A stretch of 64,000 nucleotides of DNA. Source: Perkinsela sp. pyNocScin1 (lineage: Eukaryota > Euglenozoa > Kinetoplastea > Prokinetoplastida > Perkinselidae). Numbering within the stretch: the first letter of the stretch is position 1; every line of letters starts with the position of its first letter. Shown one piece after another: positions 29,041-39,200 of this stretch. The position numbers and the translations under genes are program-made. The stretch lies in NCBI GenBank assembly GCA_964019655.1, contig CAXHTR010000008.1:124001-188000 (forward strand), in the 5' to 3' direction. Under the pieces are notes generated by a model. The model saw nothing but the letters and a program-made list of their open reading frames with translations, was not told where the DNA came from and searched no databases.

Positions 29041-32000
29041 ATGAAAATACGCCGCCGACAGGACAGCGCGCTCTCAAGAAACTTGCAGCGCATTAATGAC
29101 GAGCTGGCACTTTCACTGTACGAGACAGAAATTGACGACCTGGCGCGAAACGGCGAAGATCCCAACGCGCCTGACTGGTACTTCTCTCGCTACAACCCGA
29201 AAACGGCAATGCCACGCATCTCCGCCGAAGCGCTTCATGACTCCTTCGAGCACATAAAGCGCCGCCTCCGTGCGCAATACAATGAGCGCAGCGACGCACT
29301 GCGAGCGGTTCGTGCGACGAGGTCGAGCGATCCGCCCTTCGAATTCTTGCTCAAACAGCTCACAGCTTGGACGAGCACTTGCGTCGCGGCCGCGTCATCG
29401 ACAGTGCCGGTGGTGGAACGCACGCCGCCGTACCTTTCCGGCGAACTCCGGCCCTACCAGGTTTACGGCGTCAACTGGTTTCATAATCTCTACGCACATG
29501 GCGTCAACGGTATCCTTGCAGACGAGATGGGCCTCGGCAAGACGTTCCAGACTATCGCGTTCCTCGGCACGCTCAAGTTCGAGCGAAAAGTCCCCGGACC
29601 GCATCTTGTGCTCTGCCCGCTCAGTGTCCTTGGCAATTGGACGAAGGAGTTCCGCGCGTGGTGCCCGGCGCTGCGCGTTTACCGTTTCCACGCGCTCCAT
29701 GGCACCCGGCAGCGCATGGTGGATGCGGTCTTGGGACCGATGGTGCGCGGCGAGGAATCGCATTACGACGTGGTCATCACGACCTACGAGATGTACCTCG
29801 CGGAACTGCACGCGTTCTCGCGCATCCGCTGGAACGTACTGATCCTCGATGAAGCACACCGCATCAAGAATGAGGACTCATCGACAACGACGAACGTGCG
29901 CCGTGTGAATGCGACGCAGCGCTTTCTCGTGACTGGCACGCCGCTCCAGAACAACCTCCGCGAGCTGTACGCGCTGCTCAACTTTATCATCCCAGACGTC
30001 TTCAGCGATGGCGACTGCTTCGACTCGTGGTTCAACGTGAGCACCGGGAGCGGTGACTCGAGCGTTGTCGCGCGCTTAAACGAGATCCTGCGCCCCGTCA
30101 TGCTCCGCCGGCGCAAGAGCGAGGTCTCAACAAACATACCGCCGAAAAAAGAGATATACGTTGAGTGTCAGCTCACGCCGATGCAGCGTGACATGTACCT
30201 GGAGATTCTCTCGAAGAACTACTCGATCATCAACGAAGGCGGCGCGACAAGCCGCGCACTCTCAAATATCCTTATGAATCTCCGCAAGTGCTGCAACCAT
30301 CCCTATCTCTTTGACGGCGTCGAGGAGGGGCCGCCGTTCGTCACAAACGACAAGATCGTCGACGTCTGTGGCAAGATGCGTATCCTCGACCGAATTTTGC
30401 GCCGCCTCCGCGCGGACCCCGTAGAGCCGCCGAACAAGGTCCTCATATTCTCACAGATGACGCGGGTTCTCGACATCATCGAAGACTACTGCCAGTGGCG
30501 CGGGTTCACCTTCGGGCGCATCGACGGGAACACGCCCGCATCGCAGCGCGAGAAGGGCATGCGTATGTTTAATGACATGTCGAACGACATGTTCGTCTTT
30601 CTCCTTTCAACGCGGGCTGGCGGGCTGGGCATCAACTTGCAGGCAGCGAACTACGTTATCCTCTATGACAGCGACTGGAACCCGCAGCAGGACTTGCAGG
30701 CGCAAGACCGCGCGCACCGTCTCGGCCAGAAGCGCTCGGTCACTGTGCTCCGCCTCATCTCCGGCGGCACTGTCGAGGAGCGCATTTACAAGCGCGCCCT
30801 GACGAAGCTCTACCTCGATGCGATGGTCGTGCAGAAGGGGCTCAAGGCGCGCGAGGGGGAGCCCGAGTCAAAGGACCTCCTGGGGACCATCCGCTTCGGG
30901 GTGGAGGCGATGTTCAAGAGCAAAGGCCGCCCGCTTGAGGAGGAAGACCTCGACGTGCTGCTCAACCGTGGCGAGGCAAAAGCCAAGGAGCTTCACAGCA
31001 ACGCGATCGAGACGCAGGAGACAACGCTCGCAAACTATGACGCTGGCATCGCCGAGGCAAATATGTACGAGTTCGAGGGCATGAACTACAGCACAGAGGT
31101 CTCGACGAGCACCCTCATAGTCGAGGGCCTCGACGCGCGTGTTGACAAGGCACACATCTCGGACGCTTGCGAGCTCTGCAATGTCTTTCCAAGCGAAATC
31201 ATCCTCAAGCCCGACCGCTCGAGCGCCATTGTGCGGTGCAAAAGCGTTGCCGATGCCAAGGCAGTGAAGGCGAAGATGCGAGCTGTTGGTGCCTGCGATG
31301 CCGTACGTCTCAACTTTATTTCCCGGGAAGCACTCATCACGAAGGAAATGCTCGAGGAGAAAGCGGAGAGCCAGGAGGAGGTCTACGGCCGGGGTCTACG
31401 CAAGCGCACAGTCAACCCGGAGTGGAACGAAGAGGAGAAGCCAAAGGCAGTGCCGAGGGAGCCGAAGATTCCCAAGCCGCCGCGGCTCCCCGACTTTCGC
31501 CCCCACCATCTTGTCCCGCCGGGTATCATCGGCAAGCTGAAAGAATTCTACGAGAAAGAGACAATTTTTGCAATTGAGCAGTGGCGTGCGGCGTCGACAA
31601 GCGCTGCGCCACCGCCCGGGCCGGCGCTCACGCTGGGCGAGCAAGCGGAGAAGGCTGCGCTCACGCAACGCGCGTTCGCGTTCCACGACTGGTCTACAGC
31701 AGAAGCAAAGGGCCTGTTTGAGCTTATTGTGCGCGAGGGGAAAGACAATACAGAGCGCATCTGTAGTGCGTTCCAGAGCTCGCACGCCATGGAAAATGTG
31801 AAAGCATACCTGAACGCCTTTTGGGCCGTCGGCGAGCAGTGCTATGCGCCAGGCCCTTGGAAGTTCCGCATGCAGCAAATTCAAAAGAACGAAGAGCGCA
31901 CAGAGCAGGAACGCGTAACGCGCGCGCTCTTTGCGAAGCACGCGTCAGCGTACGTCTGCTCCGCAGAGGACACGTACTTTGAAGCGCTCGAGAAGCGGCT

Positions 32001-32178
32001 CATCACACTCGTCCATGAGGGGAGCTACTTTGACCCAGAAGACGTGACTCGGCGGCTGAAGCTACTCCCAGAGTATCAATTTGACTTTTACGTGCTCACA
32101 CGAACCACGCAGCAGATCAAGCGGGAGCTCAGTAGTATCCTGCGGAAGCTCCAAAAGAAGGAGGAGAAGCAGGCTTGA
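29041..32178 (+). CDS. ISWI: ISWI-family chromatin remodelling ATPase with RRM-like insertion
   Basis: The 1,045-residue SNF2 ATPase slides nucleosomes. Helicase motifs: ILADEMGLGKTFQTIAFLG, LILDEAHRIKN, TGTPLQNNLRELYALLNF, KVLIFSQMTRVLDIIEDYC and LLSTRAGGLGINLQAANYVI, ending with DRAHRLGQKRSVTVLRL. The C-terminal third has the HAND-SANT-SLIDE arrangement typical of ISWI: YGRGLRKRTVNPEWNEEEKP, DFRPHHLVPPG, then WSTAEAKGLFELIVREGKDN and FDFYVLTRTTQQIKRE. Between ATPase and HAND (about residues 690-760) is a segment, STLIVEGLDARVDKAHI to SSAIVRCKSVADAKAVKAKM, that reads like a small RRM. The ATG at 29041 begins the frame. Codons are strongly GC-rich. Confidence 0.95.
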   Translation: MKIRRRQDSALSRNLQRINDELALSLYETEIDDLARNGEDPNAPDWYFSRYNPKTAMPRISAEALHDSFEHIKRRLRAQYNERSDALRAVRATRSSDPPFEFLLKQLTAWTSTCVAAASSTVPVVERTPPYLSGELRPYQVYGVNWFHNLYAHGVNGILADEMGLGKTFQTIAFLGTLKFERKVPGPHLVLCPLSVLGNWTKEFRAWCPALRVYRFHALHGTRQRMVDAVLGPMVRGEESHYDVVITTYEMYLAELHAFSRIRWNVLILDEAHRIKNEDSSTTTNVRRVNATQRFLVTGTPLQNNLRELYALLNFIIPDVFSDGDCFDSWFNVSTGSGDSSVVARLNEILRPVMLRRRKSEVSTNIPPKKEIYVECQLTPMQRDMYLEILSKNYSIINEGGATSRALSNILMNLRKCCNHPYLFDGVEEGPPFVTNDKIVDVCGKMRILDRILRRLRADPVEPPNKVLIFSQMTRVLDIIEDYCQWRGFTFGRIDGNTPASQREKGMRMFNDMSNDMFVFLLSTRAGGLGINLQAANYVILYDSDWNPQQDLQAQDRAHRLGQKRSVTVLRLISGGTVEERIYKRALTKLYLDAMVVQKGLKAREGEPESKDLLGTIRFGVEAMFKSKGRPLEEEDLDVLLNRGEAKAKELHSNAIETQETTLANYDAGIAEANMYEFEGMNYSTEVSTSTLIVEGLDARVDKAHISDACELCNVFPSEIILKPDRSSAIVRCKSVADAKAVKAKMRAVGACDAVRLNFISREALITKEMLEEKAESQEEVYGRGLRKRTVNPEWNEEEKPKAVPREPKIPKPPRLPDFRPHHLVPPGIIGKLKEFYEKETIFAIEQWRAASTSAAPPPGPALTLGEQAEKAALTQRAFAFHDWSTAEAKGLFELIVREGKDNTERICSAFQSSHAMENVKAYLNAFWAVGEQCYAPGPWKFRMQQIQKNEERTEQERVTRALFAKHASAYVCSAEDTYFEALEKRLITLVHEGSYFDPEDVTRRLKLLPEYQFDFYVLTRTTQQIKRELSSILRKLQKKEEKQA

Positions 32179-32878
32179 TGTGCTTATACAGTGTAAAGCT
32201 GCTAAGGTACACAAAGACTGGATATACGAATCAATTCATGCATATTTGGCGCCCTGGTTGATGTCTGGCTGTCTATCATTCTGAAGATACTATTACATTT
32301 ACCTTCATCCTTGACTACGTACCAATGTTTTGATATATAGAAAAAGAGAACGGTCAAAGGGCCACCAGCCTTACTTCGCAGTGAAAACGTACAAAGTGTG
32401 CATATGGGTAGCCTTGAGCACCTCCGCAGATGATACCTGCTTACATTGAGTTCCTCTATGAATTTTCCCGCCAAGAATTTCTGATGCCCCAAAGCGTCAC
32501 GCTCATAGCGGTTGATCTCACTCATCTTCCAGATGGCAATATAACGTACAGAAAGCCTTTTCAGTAGCATCTCGCTTTAAAACGAGAATGAGTCGTATCG
32601 ATTACGTGGTTGAGCCACCACTTTCCGCTGCGTGCGAGGCAGATGGTTCATCTTTCCAAAATTGCTGAAGGATCGTCAAAAACCAGTGGCAGTGTGTTGT
32701 CGCAGGGCACAAAACACCAAATTGGGTACTCTGTAAAAGTTCAAGAACTTACACCGCACTTTGCATTTACTACCGAAAGTAAAAGCATAAAATGTAAATA
32801 AATATACAGCTGCGCAGCTGTGCGAGTAAAATCCATAACTTGAAACATGATACGCAATCGAGCAGTAAGCGGGGCACG
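32179..32878. other. Convergent strand-switch region
   Basis: About 700 bp between the ISWI gene and the small membrane protein gene, which converge. On the minus strand an ATG-started frame (32570 or 32525 to 32202) has a protein-like beginning (MSEINRYERDALGHQKFLAG), but the rest is unconvincing and I do not recognise it, so it is not listed as a gene. The remainder shows no repeats, RNA genes or palindromes beyond a short one near 32809 (CAGCTGCGCAGCTG). Confidence 0.45.
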
Positions 32879-33037
32879 CTATTCATTGAGGGCATGCTTC
32901 GCACCCTTCTTGACCAAGTAGACGAGCCATCCGATGGTGGCCGTTGAAGCCACGAAACCAACAAAGTTCCGCATTCTGGTGTTGAACCTGTGCTCGGCGA
33001 CGTAATCAGGCAATACTTCTGGGGGCTTTCCAAACAT
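32879..33037 (-). CDS. 52-aa single-pass membrane protein
   Basis: A small gene of 53 codons from ATG at 33037 to TAG at 32879. The product starts MFGKPPEVLPDYVAEHRFNT, continues with a basic patch (RMRN) and a hydrophobic helix (FVGFVASTATIGWLVYLV), and ends in KKGAKHALNE. A Pro-rich head, one helix and a basic tail are typical of small accessory subunits of mitochondrial respiratory complexes or the TOM/TIM complexes. I cannot name it. Its codon pattern is GC-rich at third positions like the neighbouring NSF gene, which supports it being coding. It lies 138 bp past the NSF stop on the same strand. Confidence 0.65.
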   Translation of the reverse strand: MFGKPPEVLPDYVAEHRFNTRMRNFVGFVASTATIGWLVYLVKKGAKHALNE

Positions 33038-33174
33038 TTTGACAGTCGAAAATGCTCACGCGGTGGACAAAGCTAATAGAGTAGCCAAAACATGAAGTAC
33101 ACACATCACAAGAAAGCAGACGGGTTCACTTGTTCCACTCGAATCGACTTGGCCCTTTCACCTGTCGTACCGAG

Positions 33175-35346
33175 CTATTCTAAAGCGGCCTTAATGTGCT
33201 GTGCCATCAGCCCGTCGTACTCATCCCCACTACACAGTTTCAGCGCACGAGCGCGCTCAATTACGAGCATGAGGCGCTTAATAGGAATCGCCTCTGGCAA
33301 GTATACATTCATTGCCAGCTCTTCTTCTTCTGCCGACACAAAGGAAACGCCCGTCTCACGCAGCACAGTGCGCTGCTCTTCCTTAAGGAGCGATGGGACT
33401 TCGACCTTTGCATGGAAAGCGCTCGCTACATCCAACTTTTCAAGAATGTCCATGTCGGACGACGTGCCGAGAATAATGAGCTTCTTCCCGCTCGGTGGCT
33501 GGTGCTTGAGCTTCACGAGAATTGCCTGGAGGACAGCGTTCGAGAAGCGCATGCCGAGGTGCACAAAGTCGATGAGGCGCTCGATGTCCGACAGGATGAC
33601 AATGCTTAGGGGGGAGCTGTCGGCGTCCTCAAAGGTCTCTCGAATCGCGTTGCACTTGGCGAGCTCTGACATGCCAATGTACTGCGACGGGTGAATGACT
33701 TTGATGAAGGGAAAGTCCGACGTTTTCGCCACGTGCGCGGCGAGGCCCGCCTTGCCCGTGCCTGGTGCGCCGTGAAGGAGGAGCGATACTGTGGACAGCC
33801 GCGTTGAAACACGTAGCGTGTCCAAGTACGAGACGCAAAAGGACACCAGGTCCGTCCAGGGGCGCCCATATGGGACAATGCCACCGCGCGTGAGGTTGTC
33901 GAGCATGTCCTCGGCGACGCCAAGCATAGGCTTCGAGCACGCGATAGCCTTGTCAAAGTCGATATTCTGGATGGACAGTGTCTCGGGCTTGTGAAACTTT
34001 GTTGGGTTCAGTGGGTCTATGTGCCGGTGTGTCGCGAAACTCGCAGCGTTGTTGACGATTCCCTCGATTTCTGCACCTGTATAATTTTTTGTGCGCGCGG
34101 CGAGGTTAGCCAGGTCGATGCTTTCGTCCAAAAGGCCGTTCTCGCGCATCTGCTTCGTTCGGATCTGAAAAATTTCAAGCCGGCCCTGCTCGTCCGGGAT
34201 TTTGACCGCTATGTGGACTTCGAAGCGCCCGGGGCGGAGCACCGCCTCGTCGATGAGATCCTTGCGGTTAGTCATAGCGATCAGCAGAATGTTGTTGAGC
34301 TCCTCTGGGCCGTCCATCTTCGCGAGGAGCTGGTTCACGGCGCTGTCGCTCGTGCCAGTATTGTCACGCATGCTGCCGCGCTTCTTCACCATGGAGTCGA
34401 ACTCGTCAAACACGAGAATGTGCAGTGAAGAGTCTTCGCCATGGCTGTGCTGCTCCGCCTCAGCCGCGGCGAAAAGCTGGCGGATGTTTGCCTCTGTTTG
34501 CCCGACGTACTTGTCGAAGAGCTCGGGACCGTTCACGATGGTCAGGTTGCTACACCCGAGCATCGCTGCGAGCCTCCGTGCGATGAGCGTCTTGCCACAA
34601 CCCGGCGGGCCATGCAGGAGTATTCCCTTGATGTGCCGCAGGTTGAGCTTCTTGATGACACTCTTCGGGTAGAGGCGGGACTCGAAGGCGCGCCGGAATA
34701 TTTCCTCGAGCTCCTTCCCAAGACCGCCGATTCCGGTCGTCGCGAACGAGAAGCCCTCGGGGAACAGCGTATTTGTCGGAGCGCTCAGGTCCCCCGGTAG
34801 GTTGACAAATGCGATGTCCTCGCTTTGCTCGCGCGAGAGAAGAATTATTGATCCGGCGTGCAAAGTTCCGTGCGATGCATCTGCAGTGCTTTGCTGGGGT
34901 TCCGGAATCCGTGTGAACTCGAGAGAGCGAACGATAAGGACGAGCTTCCGCCCATCGTACGAGGATACAATCTGTTGCCCCACGTGCATGACGTGGCCGA
35001 TAAGAACTTTAAGAATATCTTTCGAAAAGATGTCACCGTCGATCTTAAAGCGCTGCGTCTGAACGAACTTGGAGGCAAATTTGACCCCAAAAGTAACGCA
35101 CGAAAGCTCTGGGACGCGCTGAGGATCCACTGGCACAGGATGGACGACGTCCCCGAGGCCAACCATTGCAGTGGCACGCTGACGAGCATTGAGCGCGATG
35201 TTCTGTGGCTTCACAAGCGAACTTTCTTGGACGAAGAATATGTGCGCATTGATAGAAACAGCAGCGCTTTTCGGGAACGTTGACGGGGCCACATACACAA
35301 GGTTCGTCAGCGTCATGGCGTCAGTGGGTGTAGAGACCACTTGCAT
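33175..35346 (-). CDS. NSF: NSF/Sec18 vesicle-fusion ATPase
   Basis: The 723-residue AAA+ protein disassembles SNARE complexes with alpha-SNAP. After the N domain (about 1-190), D1 has FATTGIGGLGKELEEIFRRA, LLHGPPGCGKTLIARRLAAM, ILVFDEFDSMVKKRG and TNRKDLIDEAVLRPGRFEVH. D2 has LLHGAPGTGKAGLAAHVAKT and FPFIKVIHPSQYIGMSELAK, then IVILSDIERLID. Human NSF D2 reads GPPHSGKTALAAKIAEES, so the match is specific. In D2 the Walker A Thr is Ala (GTGKAG), which may weaken nucleotide contact in the domain that mainly holds the hexamer together. The ATG at 35346 is used; another at 35316 would give MTLTNLVYVAP. Its partner SNAREs are encoded nearby. Confidence 0.94.
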   Translation of the reverse strand: MQVVSTPTDAMTLTNLVYVAPSTFPKSAAVSINAHIFFVQESSLVKPQNIALNARQRATAMVGLGDVVHPVPVDPQRVPELSCVTFGVKFASKFVQTQRFKIDGDIFSKDILKVLIGHVMHVGQQIVSSYDGRKLVLIVRSLEFTRIPEPQQSTADASHGTLHAGSIILLSREQSEDIAFVNLPGDLSAPTNTLFPEGFSFATTGIGGLGKELEEIFRRAFESRLYPKSVIKKLNLRHIKGILLHGPPGCGKTLIARRLAAMLGCSNLTIVNGPELFDKYVGQTEANIRQLFAAAEAEQHSHGEDSSLHILVFDEFDSMVKKRGSMRDNTGTSDSAVNQLLAKMDGPEELNNILLIAMTNRKDLIDEAVLRPGRFEVHIAVKIPDEQGRLEIFQIRTKQMRENGLLDESIDLANLAARTKNYTGAEIEGIVNNAASFATHRHIDPLNPTKFHKPETLSIQNIDFDKAIACSKPMLGVAEDMLDNLTRGGIVPYGRPWTDLVSFCVSYLDTLRVSTRLSTVSLLLHGAPGTGKAGLAAHVAKTSDFPFIKVIHPSQYIGMSELAKCNAIRETFEDADSSPLSIVILSDIERLIDFVHLGMRFSNAVLQAILVKLKHQPPSGKKLIILGTSSDMDILEKLDVASAFHAKVEVPSLLKEEQRTVLRETGVSFVSAEEEELAMNVYLPEAIPIKRLMLVIERARALKLCSGDEYDGLMAQHIKAALE

Positions 35347-35457
35347 TCTGAGTGTGTATGAAAAAATTCACGAAGTAAGTGTACTGAAGTAAACCTAGAG
35401 CAAGAAAGGTGGCCTGCAAGGCAAGAAGATTTGATAGGATGCCTGGAACGCTGGAAA

Positions 35458-36078
35458 TTACTGTTTCGCCCTGTTTGTTGCTGGGCGTACTCGAGGTGAG
35501 GTGTTTGCCTTTGTACGAAGGTGTGGCAAGAGCACCCCGAGGTACGGATTATCCAAGGACCATCCCGCATTACGCGCCTTCGCCGGGACCGAGAATGAAT
35601 GCCTACCGCTTTCTATGTCGGGCAGATACGTATTCTTGAGTATTGAAGCACCAGTGATGTACTTTTTCTTACATCTTTCCCCCTTCCAGCTCCGTGCGAC
35701 GCTTCGCTTGAGCTCTCTCTGCTGCTTCTCCGGATCAGTGGTCATGGTCTTAAGGGGCATACTCCCGCGCAAGATAAATTGCAGTGCGACGTCTGAAAAG
35801 AGTGACTGCGGGGAAAGTTCCCCGCCTGCCCGCGCCCGTTTTAGATCCTCAGCGAATTCAAAAGTAAAGGCCTCTTCGATGAGAATCTGCGCCATAATTT
35901 GAAACTCATAGTCTTTCAGTTCCTTTTGGAGGGTATGAAGCGTGTTTACACGGGCTGCGAGTCTCTCCGCGTTAATTGCAGTGCTCGATCCGAGCGGTGC
36001 GCCCTTGAAAACGTGCAACATGTAGCTCATAAAGAGTCTTTCAGTGACACGACTTTTGAGCAAATTGTTTCGGAGCAT
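35458..36078 (-). CDS. Unknown protein, possibly mitochondrial, 206 aa
   Basis: The frame opens at a TTG (36093); the first ATG at 36078 gives MLRNNLLKSRVTERLFMSYM, which is basic, free of acidic residues near the start and resembles a mitochondrial presequence. The rest is helical and then basic, with a C-terminal ASILKNTYLPDIESGRHSFS and PYLGVLLPHLRTKANT. I do not recognise a family. It sits between NSF and the giant kinase on the minus strand. A mitochondrial ribosomal or respiratory accessory protein is possible. Confidence 0.6.
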   Translation of the reverse strand: MLRNNLLKSRVTERLFMSYMLHVFKGAPLGSSTAINAERLAARVNTLHTLQKELKDYEFQIMAQILIEEAFTFEFAEDLKRARAGGELSPQSLFSDVALQFILRGSMPLKTMTTDPEKQQRELKRSVARSWKGERCKKKYITGASILKNTYLPDIESGRHSFSVPAKARNAGWSLDNPYLGVLLPHLRTKANTSPRVRPATNRAKQ

Positions 36079-36264
36079 AAGTATCACATTCAAAGCTGAC
36101 TAATTTTTATGACTTAAATTCTCAGTCGATTAATTTTCAATAAAGTTCACTGTTTTTGGTCCATCAGTAAAGCTCTCTTTGCGATTCATTGCACCGATGG
36201 AGCAGAAATAGCTCGACTCGGGCCGCTGGTACTTGATTTTTTCAGATAAATGGGACCCTTTCCA

Positions 36265-39200
36265 TTACTCAAACTCGGAAAATTCTTGCATCAATACTTG
36301 TATTTCCTCTCGAAGGAGATATACAGAACCCTTGACCTGTACACGCCCGTGCATGTTGTATCGCTCAATGAAGTCATCAAGCATGCCATCAAACTCCTCA
36401 GATGAAAGGTCGAGCATGTGCTGGATCTCTTGCCGTGCTATAGCGAGTGGAACCAAGAGTTGCATGATTCGCGCGACATGCTCGAAAATGCGGGCATTTT
36501 TAAAACACAGCGATTGTAGGAGGGCTCCACGCTTTTCAAGTGCGTTCGCATCAGTTATACTCAGGCTCAAAAATGATATAAAATCCTTCCGATTTGAGAT
36601 GGTTGATGTATGCTCGATGACTGGCATGATGCGGTCATACACATCATCATACAAGAGGTAAAACATCTTCGCCTTTGGCCTGTAGAGTACTGGTACATTC
36701 AGGAGGAGCGCAAATGCGCGTATTTCTGAAGCGGATAGCGAGCAGCTTGCCTGAAATTTATCGATCGCTAGAATACCATCCTCCAGCTTTTCTTTTTGAT
36801 CGCATGATATTCGATACGTCTGACCAAAGATGTGCTTCGGACGGATAAATTTGTGGTTGATGAGCGTAATAAGCGAGGCTATCGTTATATCAGCAAATTC
36901 ACAGAAATTTTTGAAGCTGAGGTACTTGACTGTCATCAGCCGCGTGCGCTGCATTTTCTGCATCCCGGGGTTTACGACTCTTATTTGATTTTTCGGAAAA
37001 GTGGCAGGGAACGAGCTTTTCTCTACTGTGGTTGTTTCGCCGTGCTTATTATCTGCCAATGCTAGAAAGGAACCTTCATTATGATTTTTATTCTGTACCG
37101 CTTTACCACTGCGCGGTACATAGCGACCCTGCATTTGTGGAATGCGTACCGGTGCCCTTGTAAAAAGTCTTCGATTGGAAACAATGTTGATAATTTTTGC
37201 GTAATGTCGAAGTAACACGTAGTAGACTTTCAGACCTTTCGACGGTGCTTTCACCAATATTGGAATATTTGCTTTTGTAATGCAAGCGAATAACTCTTCA
37301 AGAGTGAGTTTAGTTTGTAGGACAATGACTTTTACACCGATGAGAAACTGATCAACAGCGGTATGCAGGACAAGGCGATGTTTCTCCAATGAAAACTGTG
37401 CGTCGGCCTGTGGTAGAGCTAGACCCGCTACCTCTGGCTCTAGAAGCAATATGCTTGCACTGTCTGAAGTGAATCCAAGCCCGTGCGTGAGATCACGAAG
37501 CGAAATTCTCTGCATGGAGCCCGGTCCAGCTGCAATAAGCTCACGATCAGTAGATATTTGATCCTGATTCATACGCACCCCCCTCGGAGCAATAGCAAGT
37601 GCTTTAGATGGATTTTTTCGATCAAGCGATGCTAATGCCGGTACAACTGGGGACCCTTTCTTGCTTATAGGGCTTTCAAGATACATTGGGGCCATACCAA
37701 GATCCTGTTTTAATCGAAATAGCTCTCGAATAATTTCCATGGCATCGGGGCGCTCACTCGGGCTCAAGCTCTGGCATCTGATAATGAGCGTTGTGAGACG
37801 CCCAGGAGTGCCTGGTGGTGGTACAACAATATTCTTAAGTGTGACTAAATCATATAAAATCTGAAATGCATTCTCGCATTTGCTTCGTGGTGCTATTCCA
37901 GTTAGCATGAAGTGCATTACAAGGCCGAGACTAAACACATCTGCCTTTGGGCACAGTGTGCAATCAGTGTCCCATGCCTCAGGGCTCATATACGCTGGTG
38001 TCCCGCAAACATTCGTAAGATCAGCGCTACCAGTACGTCTTACAAATTTTGCGAGACCGAAGTCAGTCACACGCACTATATAATCCCCAGAAACACCTTC
38101 TAGAAGAATATTTTCTGGCTTAATGTCACGATGCACCAGGGACTGTCGATTAAAGTAGTGTAGAGCGTGCGCAACGCCGATGGATACATCAAAGAAGTTG
38201 TTCCACCCCAGTGGACCACCCGAAGATGCTTCTTGGCATGGGTGATCTGCGAGTAGTTTAGCAAGACTTCCTGGGGTAACAAGCTCCATAATAAGGTAGA
38301 TTTCCATACCATCGTTGTCACTTGCAGACCAGCCGAGAATTTTCACCGCATTTGGATGGAGAATTCGGCTCAAAACCCCGAGATCTCTTGCCTGGTGAGC
38401 GTCTGGGTGGGAAATATGCTTGATAGCTACATCCACATCGCCCAAAGTGCCCTTATACACTGTGCCAAATCTGCCCCTCCCGATCTCCGAGCTTCGGCTG
38501 AATTGAAGCTCGTGCATGGGAACAAAGTGGCACTCTTTTATGAATGTGCTATGGAGATCTGTGTTCCGGCATTTCGGCTCACGCACAATATCCGGAAATT
38601 TGGGCAAATAAAACCCCGTATCAGATGGCCGCCGAATACATGCGACATCGAAAGCATTATCAAAGCCAAAGCGATAGTTTTCGCAAACACCTGATACGCG
38701 CCAGAATACAGTTACCCACCCATTTTTCGGAAAGGCAACAACCCAACCAAAATGATAGCAGATTTCTTCAATACTTTGAAAAGTACGACCGTCCTGGCAT
38801 CCCCAGCGCCAAAAGTAAGGGTTACGTATTACCTGACAGTCCTGCTCGAGTTTCAGAAGTAGTAAGTCTAGACTCTCATGTGATAAGACGAAGTTTGCCC
38901 ACATTTTTTCATCACTTCCGTGTGATTGATTCATATCAATAGCGTACTGCACTGCTTCATGCCCTCGGCTTGCCTGTGTAATGAACCCTCGGCGAGTTGT
39001 TCCAGATAGCCCACCATTCGGCACTTTCAAGCCCGCCGTAGAGCATGGGTGAACGATGACTGTATCACCTGCGTAAGGTATGGCAAGCGCCTGTCGAAAC
39101 GACCGCGTTTGTTGTCGAGGACATTTTCTGATTTCGCAACAAAGTCTGGGTACCCATTTGAAAGCATGATCTGAGTGAACTCCAACAGTTCCATCACTTT

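Noticed and set aside
32770-33033. 87-codon minus-strand frame beside the 52-aa membrane protein gene
   Set aside because: It overlaps the better-supported 52-codon gene in another frame, and its Ser/Cys-rich product looks like an out-of-frame reading.
33092-34800. Several long plus-strand frames opposite NSF
   Set aside because: They are antisense to a well-conserved ATPase in a GC-rich region, where stop codons are rare on the other strand.
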